A stretch of 64,000 nt of DNA, from contig NC_134023.1 in NCBI RefSeq assembly GCF_040712315.1, positions 32,977,088 to 33,041,087 on the forward strand. Direction: 5' to 3'. A model generated the notes under the pieces. That model was not told where the DNA came from. It ran no database searches and saw nothing but the letters and a program-made list of their open reading frames with translations. The translations under genes and the position numbers were made by a program. Shown here piece by piece: positions 45,732-56,539 of this stretch (position 1 is its first letter; the number at the start of each line of letters is the position of its first letter). Origin of the DNA: Castanea sativa (Eukaryota > Streptophyta > Magnoliopsida > Fagales > Fagaceae).

Positions 45732-46122
45732 ACGAGTACAATCATAATGACAATCAAATTCTCAAAATGAGAGTAAGTCATATGATTAACTTCGCATGGT
45801 TAAAAAACCAACGAGTACAATCATAATGACGATCAAATCCTCACAGCGAGAATAAGTCATATGATTAAATTCGCATTGTTAAAAACCCACGAGTACAATC
45901 ATAATGATGATCAGATACTCAAAGCGAGAGTAAGTCATATGATTAAATTTGCATGGTTAAAAACTGACGAACACAATCATAATGACAATCAAATTCTCAA
46001 AGTGAGAGTAAGTCATATGATTAAATTCGCATGGTTAAAAACCGACGAGCATAATCATAATGACGATCAAATTCTCAAAGCAAGTGTAAGTTATATGATT
46101 AAATTCGCATGGTTAAAAACTG
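45732..46122. repeat. 78-bp tandem repeat array in the gypsy 3' region
   Basis: Five units of 78-79 bp start at 45732, 45811, 45889, 45967 and 46045, each with ACGAG/ACGAA, ACAATCATAATGACGATC, GAGAGTAAGTCATATGATT and AAATTCGCATGGTTAAAAA. A partial sixth unit starts at 46123 and a decayed one lies before 45732. The period is divisible by three, so a repetitive 26-residue open frame appears at 45861-46139; this has no sign of being a gene. Confidence 0.95.
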
Positions 46123-46356
46123 ACGAGCAGTTTTTCTAAAAAGGAAAACAAAAATCAAGGCCCGTGGGAAGCTCAAGAAAACTTCACACGCGCAACCAAT
46201 GAAGAGAAGGCACATGTCAATCACCTGATGAGAAAGATGCCTCACATTAAATGTGACGAGAATCTCGGGACACGAAGGGGAGATTGAACTGCCAAAAACC
46301 TTTTATATTCCTATGCTCGTCCAAACAAAGGATGACAAAGGAATAAAGGGGGCAAC

Positions 46357-47157
46357 TGACGAGTAGTGTAAAATGGTTGTCTGTAAAGTGACTGTCATTA
46401 CTAAGGACGATCATAAGCACACAATAATGCTTAGATATAAATTCCTTACTTAAATGGCACACGTGTAACAGACGTACAGCCTTTTCAACCACCAGCTTAC
46501 AGCTGTTACAATTATCTCAACTTGACCATTACACAGCCGTTACAGGGCATTGAATGGGGAAGTTAAATGGCTATTAAATGAGCCATTTAACCCTCTAGCT
46601 CAACCATAACTGATGGATAGCGATAAAATGCTCATCCATATTGCAAACCGTCCATGTTAATGACGAGTAAAAGTATGGACAAGTGTAAGCGCATTAGTTC
46701 CAAACAACATTTAATGTCTAAATGATAAATGAGCACGGAGCCGTTACTGCCATCCAATTATGCGCATTTAATGGTTGTTAGATGTTAAAGGACTGAGGAT
46801 AAATGGTCATTTTTAGGCCATAAATCCTCTAGCTATGGTACAACGTTGGAGATGCCAGTAGACTAAGCATTTACACACACAAAGGCTATATAAAGCCAGG
46901 AGAGACAAGTAAGTGAGGCATGTTGAACACACACACAAATTACTCAACAGATTATAGATTTCTAAAGAGTTTAAACTAATTTAAGCATCAGAGGGTCCTT
47001 GGCAGGCCCCAAACCGGTGTCATTATCTGCTTAGTGCTTTCTTTGGTACGGGATCTCTAGGTCATCCATAGTATTGACGAGGAACATACTGGCGAGCTCT
47101 AGGTCGTCCATCGTACTGACGAGAAACATACTAACGAGGTGAAATTCTGCTTCATCA
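46357..47157 (+). repeat. Gag-only gypsy, right (3') LTR
   Basis: It begins TGACGAGTAGTGTAAAATGG and ends GCTTCATCA, with TSD ATGTG behind it. It is the partner of 43416-44307. Confidence 0.93.
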
Positions 47158-47419
47158 ATGTGCATCTAACGTGCTCTTATTCTGTTAGTGTTTTAATGTG
47201 AAACTAACTAGAGTATTGATTTGGCTTGTGTGTATAATTTAGGGAGTAAATTGACTGATAAAAAAGTTTAGGAGGTGTCTTGGCCACTAGTTTGAAGTTC
47301 AAGGATGTATGGACATTTTCCCGTGCCATCAATTACTTAAATGTCTATTTTAATTAAAACTATAATTTTTATAAAAATACTCCAAGAAAAGCAAAAAAGA
47401 GGAATCTAGCACATATAAA

Positions 47420-48837
47420 CAATGTTATGAATTCCGTTCTGTTCCAGCCGGAACAAACGAAAAATCTCATACCAGTTTGAAAACTGGAATGAGATATCCT
47501 CATGTTCCACCTCGGAGAAAATTTTGGCCTATTTTGGTGTGTTTCAGGTATTTCGATTGATTTCGATAAATTTCGGCCAAAATCAAAGATTTGGTTGGCA
47601 CGCATTTTGGGATTTTTTTCTCTCTTAAAAAGAAAAATCACTGCCACTGGATCTTTTATAGAGGAGATGAAAAAGAAAGGAAAATAAAAGAAAAAGAAAG
47701 AACGGGATGAGGGCATGAAGCAGAGCCAGTGTGAGAGAGAAAATGCAAAAGAAGAAGAAGAGGAAAAAGAGGAGAAGAGAGACTAAAGAGAGCAACTGAG
47801 CCACTGAAGATTGAATAGACGTTGGAAATGAGAAGAAGAAAGAGTGGTCAGGTGAGATGAGAAGAAAATAGTCTAGGCCATGTGAGTACGTTGGGAAATG
47901 GGAAAAGTTAGTGGTAGGAAACTTCTTGGAGGTTCCTTACATATAATTACCCAACTTGTTTCTTTTATTTACAAGAAGACCATTACTAATTATTTTTTAA
48001 TAACTATTAGAATAATCTACTTATTTTTTTTTTTTTTATAGGAAAAATCATCTGCTTATTTTATTTGAGATTTTTTTTTTTATTTTTTTTTTTATATATA
48101 AAAAGTGTATACACCAGTGTGGCCGATACCGTACTGGTACCGGCCAGTACATACCGTACCGGCCAGTGCACCGGTACCGGTACACTTCTATATTGTACCG
48201 GAAAAAATACCGGCCAATTTCGGGCAATACTGGCCGATACCGGGCGTATCGGCCGGTATAAAAAAAAGCTTTTTTTTTTTTTTTTTAGTTTTGTAATTTT
48301 TGAATTTTTGTAAAGGCATAATGGTAACTTATTTACATTAACTTCTTAGTATTATTTGTTTTTTTAGTATGCAATGAACAACTAAGCTTTCTATTTTTTA
48401 TATTGTGTTTTTTTTTTCTTTTATTTGATACTAAAGTCTAAAACTATGAATAATTTGTTCTGAATTGAGGTAATGTTTTATAATAAACTTTTATATTTAC
48501 TATAATATAAGTGAAATATTATATGTTTATAAACATGGTTCTAAAGATTTTGGTGTGTGTGTGTGTATATAAAATAGCGGTAAACCCGAAACGGTACACC
48601 AGTATTGACCGGTATCCGAAATATATCGTACCGGTAGCCAAACCGGTACAGCCTCCAGTATGGTATTGACTTCCTTGGTATACACACACACACAAGGTAA
48701 TATATATATACACGGTAATATATATAAAATAGGCAACCGAAACACTTCAAAACGGTATGCCGAAATAAGTCGGTACCAAAATATTTCATTTCAGTAGACA
48801 AACTGAAATGGGTTCCGAAACAATATTCATAACATTG
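47420..48837. mobile_element. hAT-like element, 1.4 kb, hosting a second hAT
   Basis: The ends CAATGTTATGAAT and ATTCATAACATTG are perfect 13-bp TIRs. The 8-bp TSD is CATATAAA (47412-47419) against CATATACA (48838-48845), 7/8. There is no transposase. A purine-rich stretch at 47640-47850 gives spurious frames. The nested element 48115-48677 lies inside. Confidence 0.85.
48115..48677. mobile_element. Nested hAT-like element, GGTACCGG family
   Basis: It is flanked by the perfect 8-bp TSD GTATACAC (48107-48114 and 48678-48685). The right part, read on the minus strand, is close to the left part of 40855-41745 (GAAGTCAATACC, GGCTGTACCGGTTTG, GATATATTTCGGATACC, GGGTTTACCGCTAT). GTACCGG and CCGGTACCGG motifs are abundant near the left end. 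Confidence 0.9.
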
Positions 48838-49341
48838 CATATACATACATCCCTATTAGGATAAGTTTTAATTATTAGAATACATTTAGATTGCTTGATT
48901 TTCTCATTAACTAATGCATTTAGTTTTGACTTGAACGTTGACAAATTCCTAAGTCATGAGTGGCCAAATTCAAAATGTGATTCAAATTTGGAATCAAGGT
49001 TTAATAGAGGAAGACATGACTCACAAGAAAACTTTAATTTTCAAAAGTTTTGCAATGATGGTTATGGTTACAAATAATTGATGAAACGTTGTAAGTTAAG
49101 AAGAAGAAATATATTAGGAATAATTTTTTTAGAACACTATATTCGGAATATAAGTATAGAACATCTTACTTTTTTTTTTTTTTTAAATGTACATGTCCAT
49201 AAATTACCAATATTACTCCTTAACTTGCTCGTTCCATTTTTACCATTTTTTGACCAATTACAATGCTTTATACGTTGAAACATATATCATACATCCTTAA
49301 AAAACATTAATTTCTTTCCATTTAAACAAATTTATTTATTG
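48838..49341. other. AT-rich gap without gene
   Basis: Two short open frames (48895-49077 and 49078-49278) show no family signature. Confidence 0.5.
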
Positions 49342-49346
49342 ATTGT

Positions 49347-50066
49347 TGATAGTGACGTTATAACAAGCTGACGGAAGTTCACTTGTTACATACTGAATGC
49401 ACGTTAAGAAGCTGACGGCAATACGCTATCCGTCAACTACTGTCATTGACACCTCTTTAGCATTCATAGCCATGCCCCTTACGTAGCAACATTAAGCTGA
49501 CGGATCAACGTGGACGAGTCAGGGGTGACGACCTTGGCTGTAAGGTCTTTGGCTGATGTCCTTGGCTGACGGACCACGTCGACGTACGTAAGCTGATGAC
49601 AGTATAGGAGTTACACGTGGGCTGACGACCTTGGCAGGTGAAGGCTGAAGGAATAACCCAACTTTCATTTCTAGCCTATCTTGACCTCTACTTATGTGAA
49701 TATAAGGAAAGTCCTTGCGCTACGCGTTCGACTTAGTTAAGAAGATTCCTATAAGGAAAGGGCTCAATACAATAGGCGAAGATCCGTGAATTACTCTTTT
49801 AAAAATGAAAGTACTTCTTCACCAAGGCGCATATTTCGGCCACACACCACTATATATACCCCAAGACCCTCATGACCCAAAGGTACGCACAATTACCTCA
49901 ACTCTGGCACTCTAGGGTTGCTTAAAAGATTCTAACTTGATCGTCGGAGGGTCTTTGGCCGGCACCACACCGGTGCTCTCTGTCGATCACCTACTTTTTC
50001 TTTGCAGGTGTTGCTTCAAATCGGTGGAGTACTAGCAGCTTACTGGTGATCTTTTAGGCATCATCA
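49347..50066 (+). mobile_element. Solo LTR, gypsy-like, 720 bp
   Basis: It begins TGATAGTGACGTTATAAC and ends TTTTAGGCATCATCA, with the perfect 5-bp TSD ATTGT (49342-49346 and 50067-50071). GCTGACGG and GACGACCTTGGC motifs repeat within it. A TATA-like CACTATATATACCCC at about 49849-49863 and the sequence TTTGGCCGGCACCACACCGG near 49953 suggest plus orientation. Confidence 0.9.
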
Positions 50067-50071
50067 ATTGT

Positions 50072-50309
50072 TATTGATTATGACAACAAATCCATAACAA
50101 CAATCTTACTCTCTATGATCCAGGCTCTTCCAAACCCATTATGACAGCAAAAATGTTGCTAATTTTTTCATATTCAATTTCCTTAACATAAAACTCAATC
50201 GGAATCTTTTAAGAGTCTCAACTTGTACGAAGGTTCTTTCTCCTCTCTGTAGGAGTTTTCTCTCTCACCTGGGGTGAGCCTTCCTTTCCACAGCAACTAG
50301 CAGTGGACC
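50072..50309. other. Spacer or LINE 5' region
   Basis: The sequence between the solo LTR and the first recognisable LINE coding sequence. The 5' end of the LINE could not be placed, since no TSD matching the sequence after its poly(A) tail was found. Confidence 0.4.
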
Positions 50310-50317
50310 ACCTAGAT

Positions 50318-51230
50318 ATGGCAATCATGGACTTGAATTCATTGAGAAACTACAACAGATAAAGCTTACGGAGGAAGGGGGTAATACATCACGTTCGGAC
50401 AACGCGGCGAGAGCAAACCTTGGAATAATGTTCACTTAGCTTAATAGGGCGGTTCGTCACTTCTCGGTGCTACAACCAGTGAGTAGCTAAGGCTCTTTTA
50501 AGGTCTGCATTGAGGCTTGGTAATGACTTACGAATCACTGACGTTGGTGACAGACTTCCAATTCAGATTCACTTTGGAAAGCCAATTGACATGGGTCCTA
50601 AATAATGGCCCGTTGAGCTTTGATAACCAGCTACTGGTGCTTTGTAGTTGGGAGAAGGGGATGACAGCAAGATCGATTACCGTCTCCGATGTACCTATTT
50701 GGATTCAAGTGTGGGGGCTACCCTTTGATCTGATCAATGAAGAAGCAAGTTGGGATATCGGAAAAGGATTGGGACAGGTGGTGGAGGTTGATAAAAAAAA
50801 AAAAACCTTCTGTACGGACCAAGCTTGCTTCATTCGAGTACGAGTAGCAATACCCATTGATAAACCATCTGACATGGAGGATGCGTAGCAAATCCAGGAG
50901 ACGACTAGGAATGGATTGGATTCAAGTATGAACGATTAGCATGGCTCTGCTTCCAGTGTTGTATCTTCGGACATGAAACAAAAGAGTGCCAGAAACCAAA
51001 AGACTCAGAGCAGACAACCACACCCTATGGGGAGTGGTTGAAAGCAGGGTATAGGAGGAAGGATGAGGGCGGGAGCAAACAAAACACTAAATCCATCATC
51101 CTGAGCAAACAAGCACGTGAAAAAGCACATGACTTTTTTAAAACACAAGGGCCAAGCGATAATGGTAATAAAGCTACATGGAAGAAAATCTTATGTAAAC
51201 GTAACTCTCCCAAGCCTACCAACTCATAAA
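50318..51230 (+). pseudogene. LINE ORF1 (gag-like), broken
   Basis: The DUF4283 region is clear in 50517-50888: NNGPLSFDNQLLVLCSWEKG, DVPIWIQVWGLPFDL, ASWDIGKGLGQVVEVD and ACFIRVRVAIPIDKP. After a frame change, WLCFQCCIFGHETKEC at about 50940-50987 is the CCHC zinc knuckle that binds the RNA, followed by a basic tail. Upstream, MDLNSLRNYN and KLTEEGG resemble the usual ORF1 start, with stops in between. The protein would coat LINE RNA. Confidence 0.85.
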
Positions 51231-51444
51231 GCCCTACCAAGAGTGGCTCAAAAAGAGGACAGCCTGATAAGGATGGGAAAACCAAGAAGTCGGAGAGAAA
51301 GAAGAGCAAAACCGTGGATGGAGGCCAGATAGAAATTCTTTAAATGGCGAAGGTTGAGGTTCAGCCCTGTCGAGCCCAATGATTATCCTAAGTTGAAATT
51401 GTTGAGAGCTTGGGAATCAACGTGCAGTTGATGTCCTCTCTTAA

Positions 51445-52310
51445 TTGGTGAGAGAAAAAGCTCCTAAATTTTTGTTTCTTATGGATACAAAGCAATCTAT
51501 AGATGAGATGCGGCAGATTCAGGCAGGGCTCCCATATTGTTGTATGTTAGCCGTACCGAGTATTCAAAGAAGTGGCAGGCTTGCTCTGTTGTGGATGGAG
51601 GAGGTATATTTACACATCCAAAGCTTTACACTAAACCATATTGATGCTCTCATCCTTAATGACCTCAATAACCCATGGAGATTGACTGGCTTCTACGGTT
51701 AGCCGGAAGAGCAGAGAAAGCACGAGTCATGGCAATTGTTATGACACCTTCACTCTCGACACTCACCTCCTTGGTTATGCGTCGGTGACTTCAACGAAAG
51801 TTTGACATCCGAAGAGAAACAAGGGGGACTACCAAAATCCTTGAATCTCATGCAGGCATTTCGGGCTTTCCTACTTCACTATGGGTTGGTGGACTTGGGG
51901 TTCCAAGGTAATATTTTTACACGGAACAATGGAAGATATGGGGAGGAGTTTGTGCAGGAACGGCTTGACCGAGCGTGCGCCACTGATGGGTGGAGAGAAA
52001 TCTCCCCATATTATCGAGTTACTAATATCCAAGCCTCATACTAAAATCATATCCCGATCTTCATCACTACACAAAACACAAATCAGCATGGTAGACGTAA
52101 AAAACTCCCATGCTGGTTTAAGGAAAAGTGGGCTTCCCACCCAAACTGTGAGAACATTGTACAAGCAACTTGGTTGACCGTGGTGGGACATGGTAGTCCA
52201 ATGTCAGTGTTGTTTAAAAAGATTAAAAAGTGCAGGTTTGCTTTGGTAGATTGGAGCCATGAAACCTTTGGCAGATAAAAAACAATACTACAGGAAAAGC
52301 AACGTAGGTT
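51445..52310 (+). pseudogene. LINE endonuclease domain, broken
   Basis: This is the AP-endonuclease-like start of ORF2. FLMDTKQSIDEMRQI carries the first active-site region, SGRLALLWMEEV and PWRLTGFYG follow, WLCVGDFNESL holds the D-x-N signature, and FVQERLDRACATDGW ends the core. Stops are present at 51700-51702, 51739-51741 and 52042-52044. The frame then runs with VDWSHETFG to the CACTA insertion point and resumes at 57195. Confidence 0.87.
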
Positions 52311-52735
52311 CACTACAAAAAAGAGGGCTATAGTTACGTTTGAAAAATGCAGCTATAGACCCTAAAAATGCAGCTATAGGCTATAGCTGCGTTTTCAAAC
52401 GTGGCCTATCTGTGCGACAATGGCCCCCTACGGAACCTGTAGCCGTGTTTTTAAAAACGCAGCTATAGCGTGAGTTGTAGCCGTGTTTTTAGCCCCTATA
52501 GCTGCATAGACCCGGTTTGGGCTGTGTTTACAACGTGGGTATAGGCTAAGACCTATAGTTGCATTTTTATAAACGCGGCTGTAGGCTAAGACGTGTAGCT
52601 GCGTTTTCTACGGCTATAGGCCATCTTTGGGCTGCGTTTACAAATACGGCTAAAGCCCCCAACATTGGGGTTTTCTATAGCCGTATTTTTAAAAACGCTG
52701 CTATAGGTTTTTTTCTACTATTTTTTGGTTGCTAA

Positions 52736-53057
52736 GCGTGTGTTTGGATAACTTGGTGTTTGCGTTTTGATGAAAAATTTCTGCGTTTGTTTTTTTTTTT
52801 TTTTTTTTTTTTTCTTCTGCTGATGCACGGGTGAGGGGGGACAGCGGCTACTGTGCATGAACAGTAGCCCGCTTTTGCTGACTTTTCAGCACATTTGTGG
52901 ATCCCGTGTACTGTTCACGAGACCCACAAACTTCACTTTTCAGATTTTTTAAAATTAAAAAATGGGACCCACGGCACTATTCACACATTTAAAAATTATT
53001 TTGGTACAGTGTTTTCAGTTTTCAGTTTTCAGCAATAAGCTGTATCCAAACGGACCC
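52736..53057. mobile_element. Tourist-like MITE copy A (322 bp) inside CACTA
   Basis: It begins GCGTGTGTTTGGATAAC and ends GTATCCAAACGGACCC, with TAA on both sides. Inner landmarks are CAGCACATTTGTGG, CGTGTACTGTTCACGAG and TTTTGGTACAGTGTTTTC. The copies at 56540-56859 (direct) and 56242-56534 (inverted) are close relatives. Confidence 0.9.
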
Positions 53058-54226
53058 TAAATCTATAATTCTTGCCCAAAACACTCAACATATGCAACCA
53101 ATGGAAACCATCAAAACGATTGCCAACACTCAACAGTTACCAACCATGTGAAAACTTACACAGAACAATTTTGACATTGCAATTTTTTGTTTGCCCTTTT
53201 TCAATTAAAAAACAAAAGTGAAAGGTCAGTTCATTCTACCATGTAGTTAGTTTATGGCTCTATACTGAAATATAGTCAAGTTATTAACAAGTTGAGCCAA
53301 TCAGGCAAGACATAAAGTCCACATCATACAAAAAGGAGTAAAATTCCATGCTGAATCATTACTATGACATCCAATGACCTTCACAGGTATCACCCTATAA
53401 AACCCAAATTACTATGACATCCAAACAAACCTGAAATCCAACAAAGAATAAATCAATAACCTCCACAAGCATTACCCTGTAAGCCCCAAATAGAGAAAAT
53501 GCATCAGACCGCGGCATTACTTAAATTAATTAGTTCTGAAAAAAGTTGACTATCAATCCATATTAGGTTCAACCCAAAACCTTAAGTTCACATTTAGGTC
53601 TAACTTCTCACCTTAACGTTAAGGTTTGTGCCCTCCCAGAAAACTTAAATTTCTTAAATTATAACAAATTTCACTTCAATGCTCGGACAAAGTGCCATAG
53701 CCCCCTAATGTGAGTTTGAACCCTAGATGCAGGCAAGGCTCAAGGCCCCCAATATTTTAATGATTTCACCCTTTATATAAAGGCTCTATCTCATTATAAA
53801 AAGGTCCAAAAAAAAAAAAAAGACAAATAATACCTCAATAGTTGGTTCCATATGCGCCTCTGAAGCAAAAGCGTAGAACCTGTCATGTAGCACATCAAGT
53901 CATTTATATCCGTATTCCACTGTCATAATGAAGAGGGTGAGCTCTTCCAATTCCTTAGGAGTCTCCTTTCTATAATGACTTTGTTTATGCTCGCAACTCT
54001 TTGACATTTCTTTATGGCCCATCTGAATAATTTTACCCTGGGTCATTTCGTCCTAACATTGTTGCTACTTAATGTGGTTTCAAGTTTCAATGAAACATCA
54101 ATCTATGATTGATCACATCCCATAATTATTTAGTCAAATAAAGAAACTTATAACTAAACATACTCCTTTGCTCAATAACTTATAACTATTTAGCCAGTAT
54201 AAATTATGCATCTGAATTTCACTAAC

Positions 54227-54435
54227 CTAGACGCGACTCCAAAGTAATGGCACAGAAGCCCTGGCATTATTTTGAATATAAACATTTGTCCAGAGAGGCT
54301 GATTAGGAAACTCCAAAAGAAGTGTCTCCGTGTCTGTTGACATGTTGTGATTGCTAACAATAAGGCTCTGGGGAACAGCATCATATAAAGTCCCAGCAGC
54401 ACCTGCATTCTTTGGACAGCCAACACTACTTCCTC
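54227..54435 (-). pseudogene. Captured exon of a large glycine-rich protein gene
   Basis: On the minus strand TTTGCAG marks a splice acceptor, and the exon then reads GSSVGCPKNAGAAGTLYDAV, PQSLIVSNHNMSTDTETLLL, EFPNQPLWTNVYIQNNARAS and VPLLWSRV, ending TAG followed by GTTAGTG, a splice donor. From memory this matches one exon of the conserved large plant glycine-rich proteins of the Arabidopsis At5g11700/At5g47020 type, where the last codon is CAG. So the TAG is a C-to-T nonsense change. The exon still has intron edges on both sides, so genomic DNA rather than mRNA was captured. No other exon of that gene was recognised. A longer open frame in another phase (54190-54471) is a shadow. Confidence 0.82.
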
Positions 54436-54471
54436 CTGCAAATGATGCTTACAGTTGCTAAATAATTCCAC

Positions 54472-56241
54472 ATATTGACATAAGATTTAATCAGAGGATA
54501 TGTAATTTGCTTTTCCTAAGAATAAAACAAATATTTGATAACCATCTAATATCAAGATAGTAACTTAGTACCCATCAATGCTGATCAACATAGACACCTG
54601 ACCAGACAACTAATAAATGAAGAGTGTTCCAGAAATGGAAAACATTAAGGAAAATAAAATAATAATAATGTGAAGAAGACAAGCAAATTCATGGTAAAAA
54701 GCAATTAGAACCCCGTAAATGAGATTTCAAAATGAAATAGGCTCATGGGTTTCTCTGTTTTCTTTTTTTATTTTTTTATTTTTTTTATTGATAGGCAACT
54801 ACAACTCATCCTCCACCACTTGATTATGGAGAAAATTTCATATGATCCAAACTATAAGCAAATAAAATTGAGAACCAATATCTCCCCCCCCACTCTCCCC
54901 CTAAAAACACAACTGTACATATACAAAAAGAAATTAAGGTTTAATGATGGAATAGAATTGGAAAGAGCAATGTATCATTGCATTAACTTACTGAAAATGT
55001 TAAAAACATAGATTTAAACAACATCAGAAAAGCGAAAAGGGTCAGAGCTCTTTCAATCTAGTTTGTTGTCACTTGTCAGTGACCTTATTGATAAACTCAG
55101 TGAGAAGGAATCAAAACAACCAAATGAACCTCCTGCAAACCAGCCCACATTTCATTGACCTCAAGCAGAAAACGTGCACCTCAAGCAGAAAACATTCTCG
55201 GCGGTAGTATCCCAAACCAGCCCACATTTCATTGACCTCCTGCAAACCAAAACCAATCAACCGACATTTAACTCTTAAAACTTAAAACAGTTCATGTCAC
55301 GTTTTCCCTAAGAATCAACAAAACAAAATAGCTACAAGTCTCATAGCTAAACTAACACCTCATGTTTGTTTCCAACAGGGTTCAAATCCCCACATTATAA
55401 AAATTGAATTAGACCAAACAAACAAAACCCAAATAGCTAATTATTAATAATTACCTCAAGAGAAGCTAGAGATAGGTGTTGAAGGGTGGGCCATTTCTCC
55501 ACCCAACGGTTGTAGTACTATTGAACAGAAATTAACTGCCAAGACTAAAACACCAGACACAGCCACCAAAACCCAGCACCGATCTCACAACCAGAATCAC
55601 GTCGAATCAGCAACCACCAAACCCACGCCGATCTCGCAACCACTAGACACCATCACGGCAACAACCCACCCCACCACCACGGCAACACCATCAGAACCCA
55701 CCCAAAATCAAACCCATTCCAAAAATCCAACCCAAACCCATTGGAACCCAGCCACAACTACGGCCCCATGCCATCACTGCACCTCCACAACCAAAACCCC
55801 CATGCCACCACGAGCCAGACCCGCCGCAACCCACCAACCCAAAACCCACTACCACACAAATCAAAACCCCACACCCACACCACCAAACCACATCAAAGAC
55901 CACCACACAACCTAGATCAACCCACACCACAAACCGTCACAAACCCAGATCAACCCCACCATCACAGACCACCCTAAAACCACCGACCAGAGTGAGAGAG
56001 AAGAGAAGGAAACATTGAGAGAGAGATATACCTTGAATAGTTAGCAGATTGACGGTAGGACAGGCTTTGTCGGTGGCGGCACATCAGGCTTGAGGGTTTG
56101 GGAGTCAAAGGGAGAGAGTGAGAGAGAAGGTGAGAGATTGGGTTAGGGAACAGAGAATAGTTTAGGGTTTTTTTTTTTTTTTTTTTTCTATTAATATATA
56201 CTAAACCTAAGCTGCGTTTAATCAAACGCAGCTTCAGACAT
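54472..56241. other. CACTA interior without recognised genes
   Basis: It contains AT-rich sequence, a 24-bp direct repeat around CCAGCCCACATTTCATTG (about 55139 and 55214), and a C/A-rich tract at 55550-55990 that reads as ACCACCAAACCC-type low complexity. No transposase signature was found on either strand. Confidence 0.6.
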
Positions 56242-56534
56242 GTCCGTTTGGATACAGCTTATTGCTGAAAACTAAAAACACTGTACCAAAATAATTTTTA
56301 AATGTGTGAATAGTGTCGTGGGTCCCATTTTTAATTTAAAAAAATCTGAAAAGTGAAGTTTGTGGGTCCCGTGACATGACACAAATTCTGAAAGTCAACA
56401 AAATCGCTACTGTTCATGCACAGTAGCATGAACAGTAGCCGCTTCTCCTATGAAACGCGTGAAGCAGAAGGGCAAAAAAAAAAAAAAAAACGCTGAACGC
56501 AGACGCCCCTTTTTTCATCCGTATCCAAACTCAG
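56242..56534. mobile_element. MITE copy B, inverted, inside CACTA
   Basis: GTCCGTTTGGATACAGC at the left and CGTATCCAAACTCAGC at the right are the ends of the same MITE as copy A in reverse orientation. It lies directly beside copy C, so the two form a large palindrome. Confidence 0.85.
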
Positions 56535-56539
56535 CTTTA

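Larger units (their letters stand above)
43416..47157 (+). mobile_element. Gag-only Ty3/gypsy element (TR-GAG/LARD type)
   Basis: The LTRs are 43416-44307 and 46357-47157, and the perfect 5-bp TSD is ATGTG (43411-43415 and 47158-47162). A primer-site-like GTTTGGTGCTGTCTGTGGG follows the left LTR, and a purine-rich AAAGGAATAAAGGGGGC precedes the right LTR. The interior of about 2 kb has only a damaged gag and a 78-bp tandem repeat array, with no protease, RT or integrase. It depends on another element for movement. It landed in the right TIR of the SMXL-carrying element. Confidence 0.95.
42168..47322. mobile_element. Long-TIR gene-capturing element (Pack-MULE type) with SMXL fragment
   Basis: The left TIR (42168-42358) begins GGAAGAATGCCCAAATAC. 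It is matched by the reverse complement of 43387-43415 joined to 47163-47322, which begins GGGAAAATGTCCATACATC. Further shared blocks are ACTAGTGGC, AAGACACCTCCT, AATTTACTCCCTAAA, CAAATCAATACTCTAGTTA and CATGACCTTTAAAAA. The right TIR is split by the gypsy insertion 43416-47157. Without that, the element is about 1.4 kb with 190-bp TIRs around a SMXL gene fragment. TIR length suggests a Mutator-like element, but I could not read a 9-bp TSD. Confidence 0.85.

Noticed and set aside
45732..46122. CRISPR-like repeat array
   Set aside because: Units are contiguous 78-bp repeats with no unique spacers, and the genome is a plant.
45861..46139. Open frame with a 26-residue repeat resembling a repeat protein
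   Set aside because: It is the translation of the 78-bp tandem array in a dead gypsy element; the period just happens to be divisible by three.
53820..54050. Possible second captured exon in the CACTA element (frame with KELEELTLFIMTVEYGYK)
   Set aside because: I recognise no protein and see no convincing splice borders, so it was not annotated.
54190..54471. 93-residue minus-strand open frame as a possible transposase or membrane protein
   Set aside because: It is the wrong phase of the captured exon; the recognisable protein and the splice borders are in another frame.
55691..55977. Glycine/tryptophan-rich and proline/histidine-rich open frames
   Set aside because: Both come from a C/A-rich low-complexity tract in the CACTA interior.
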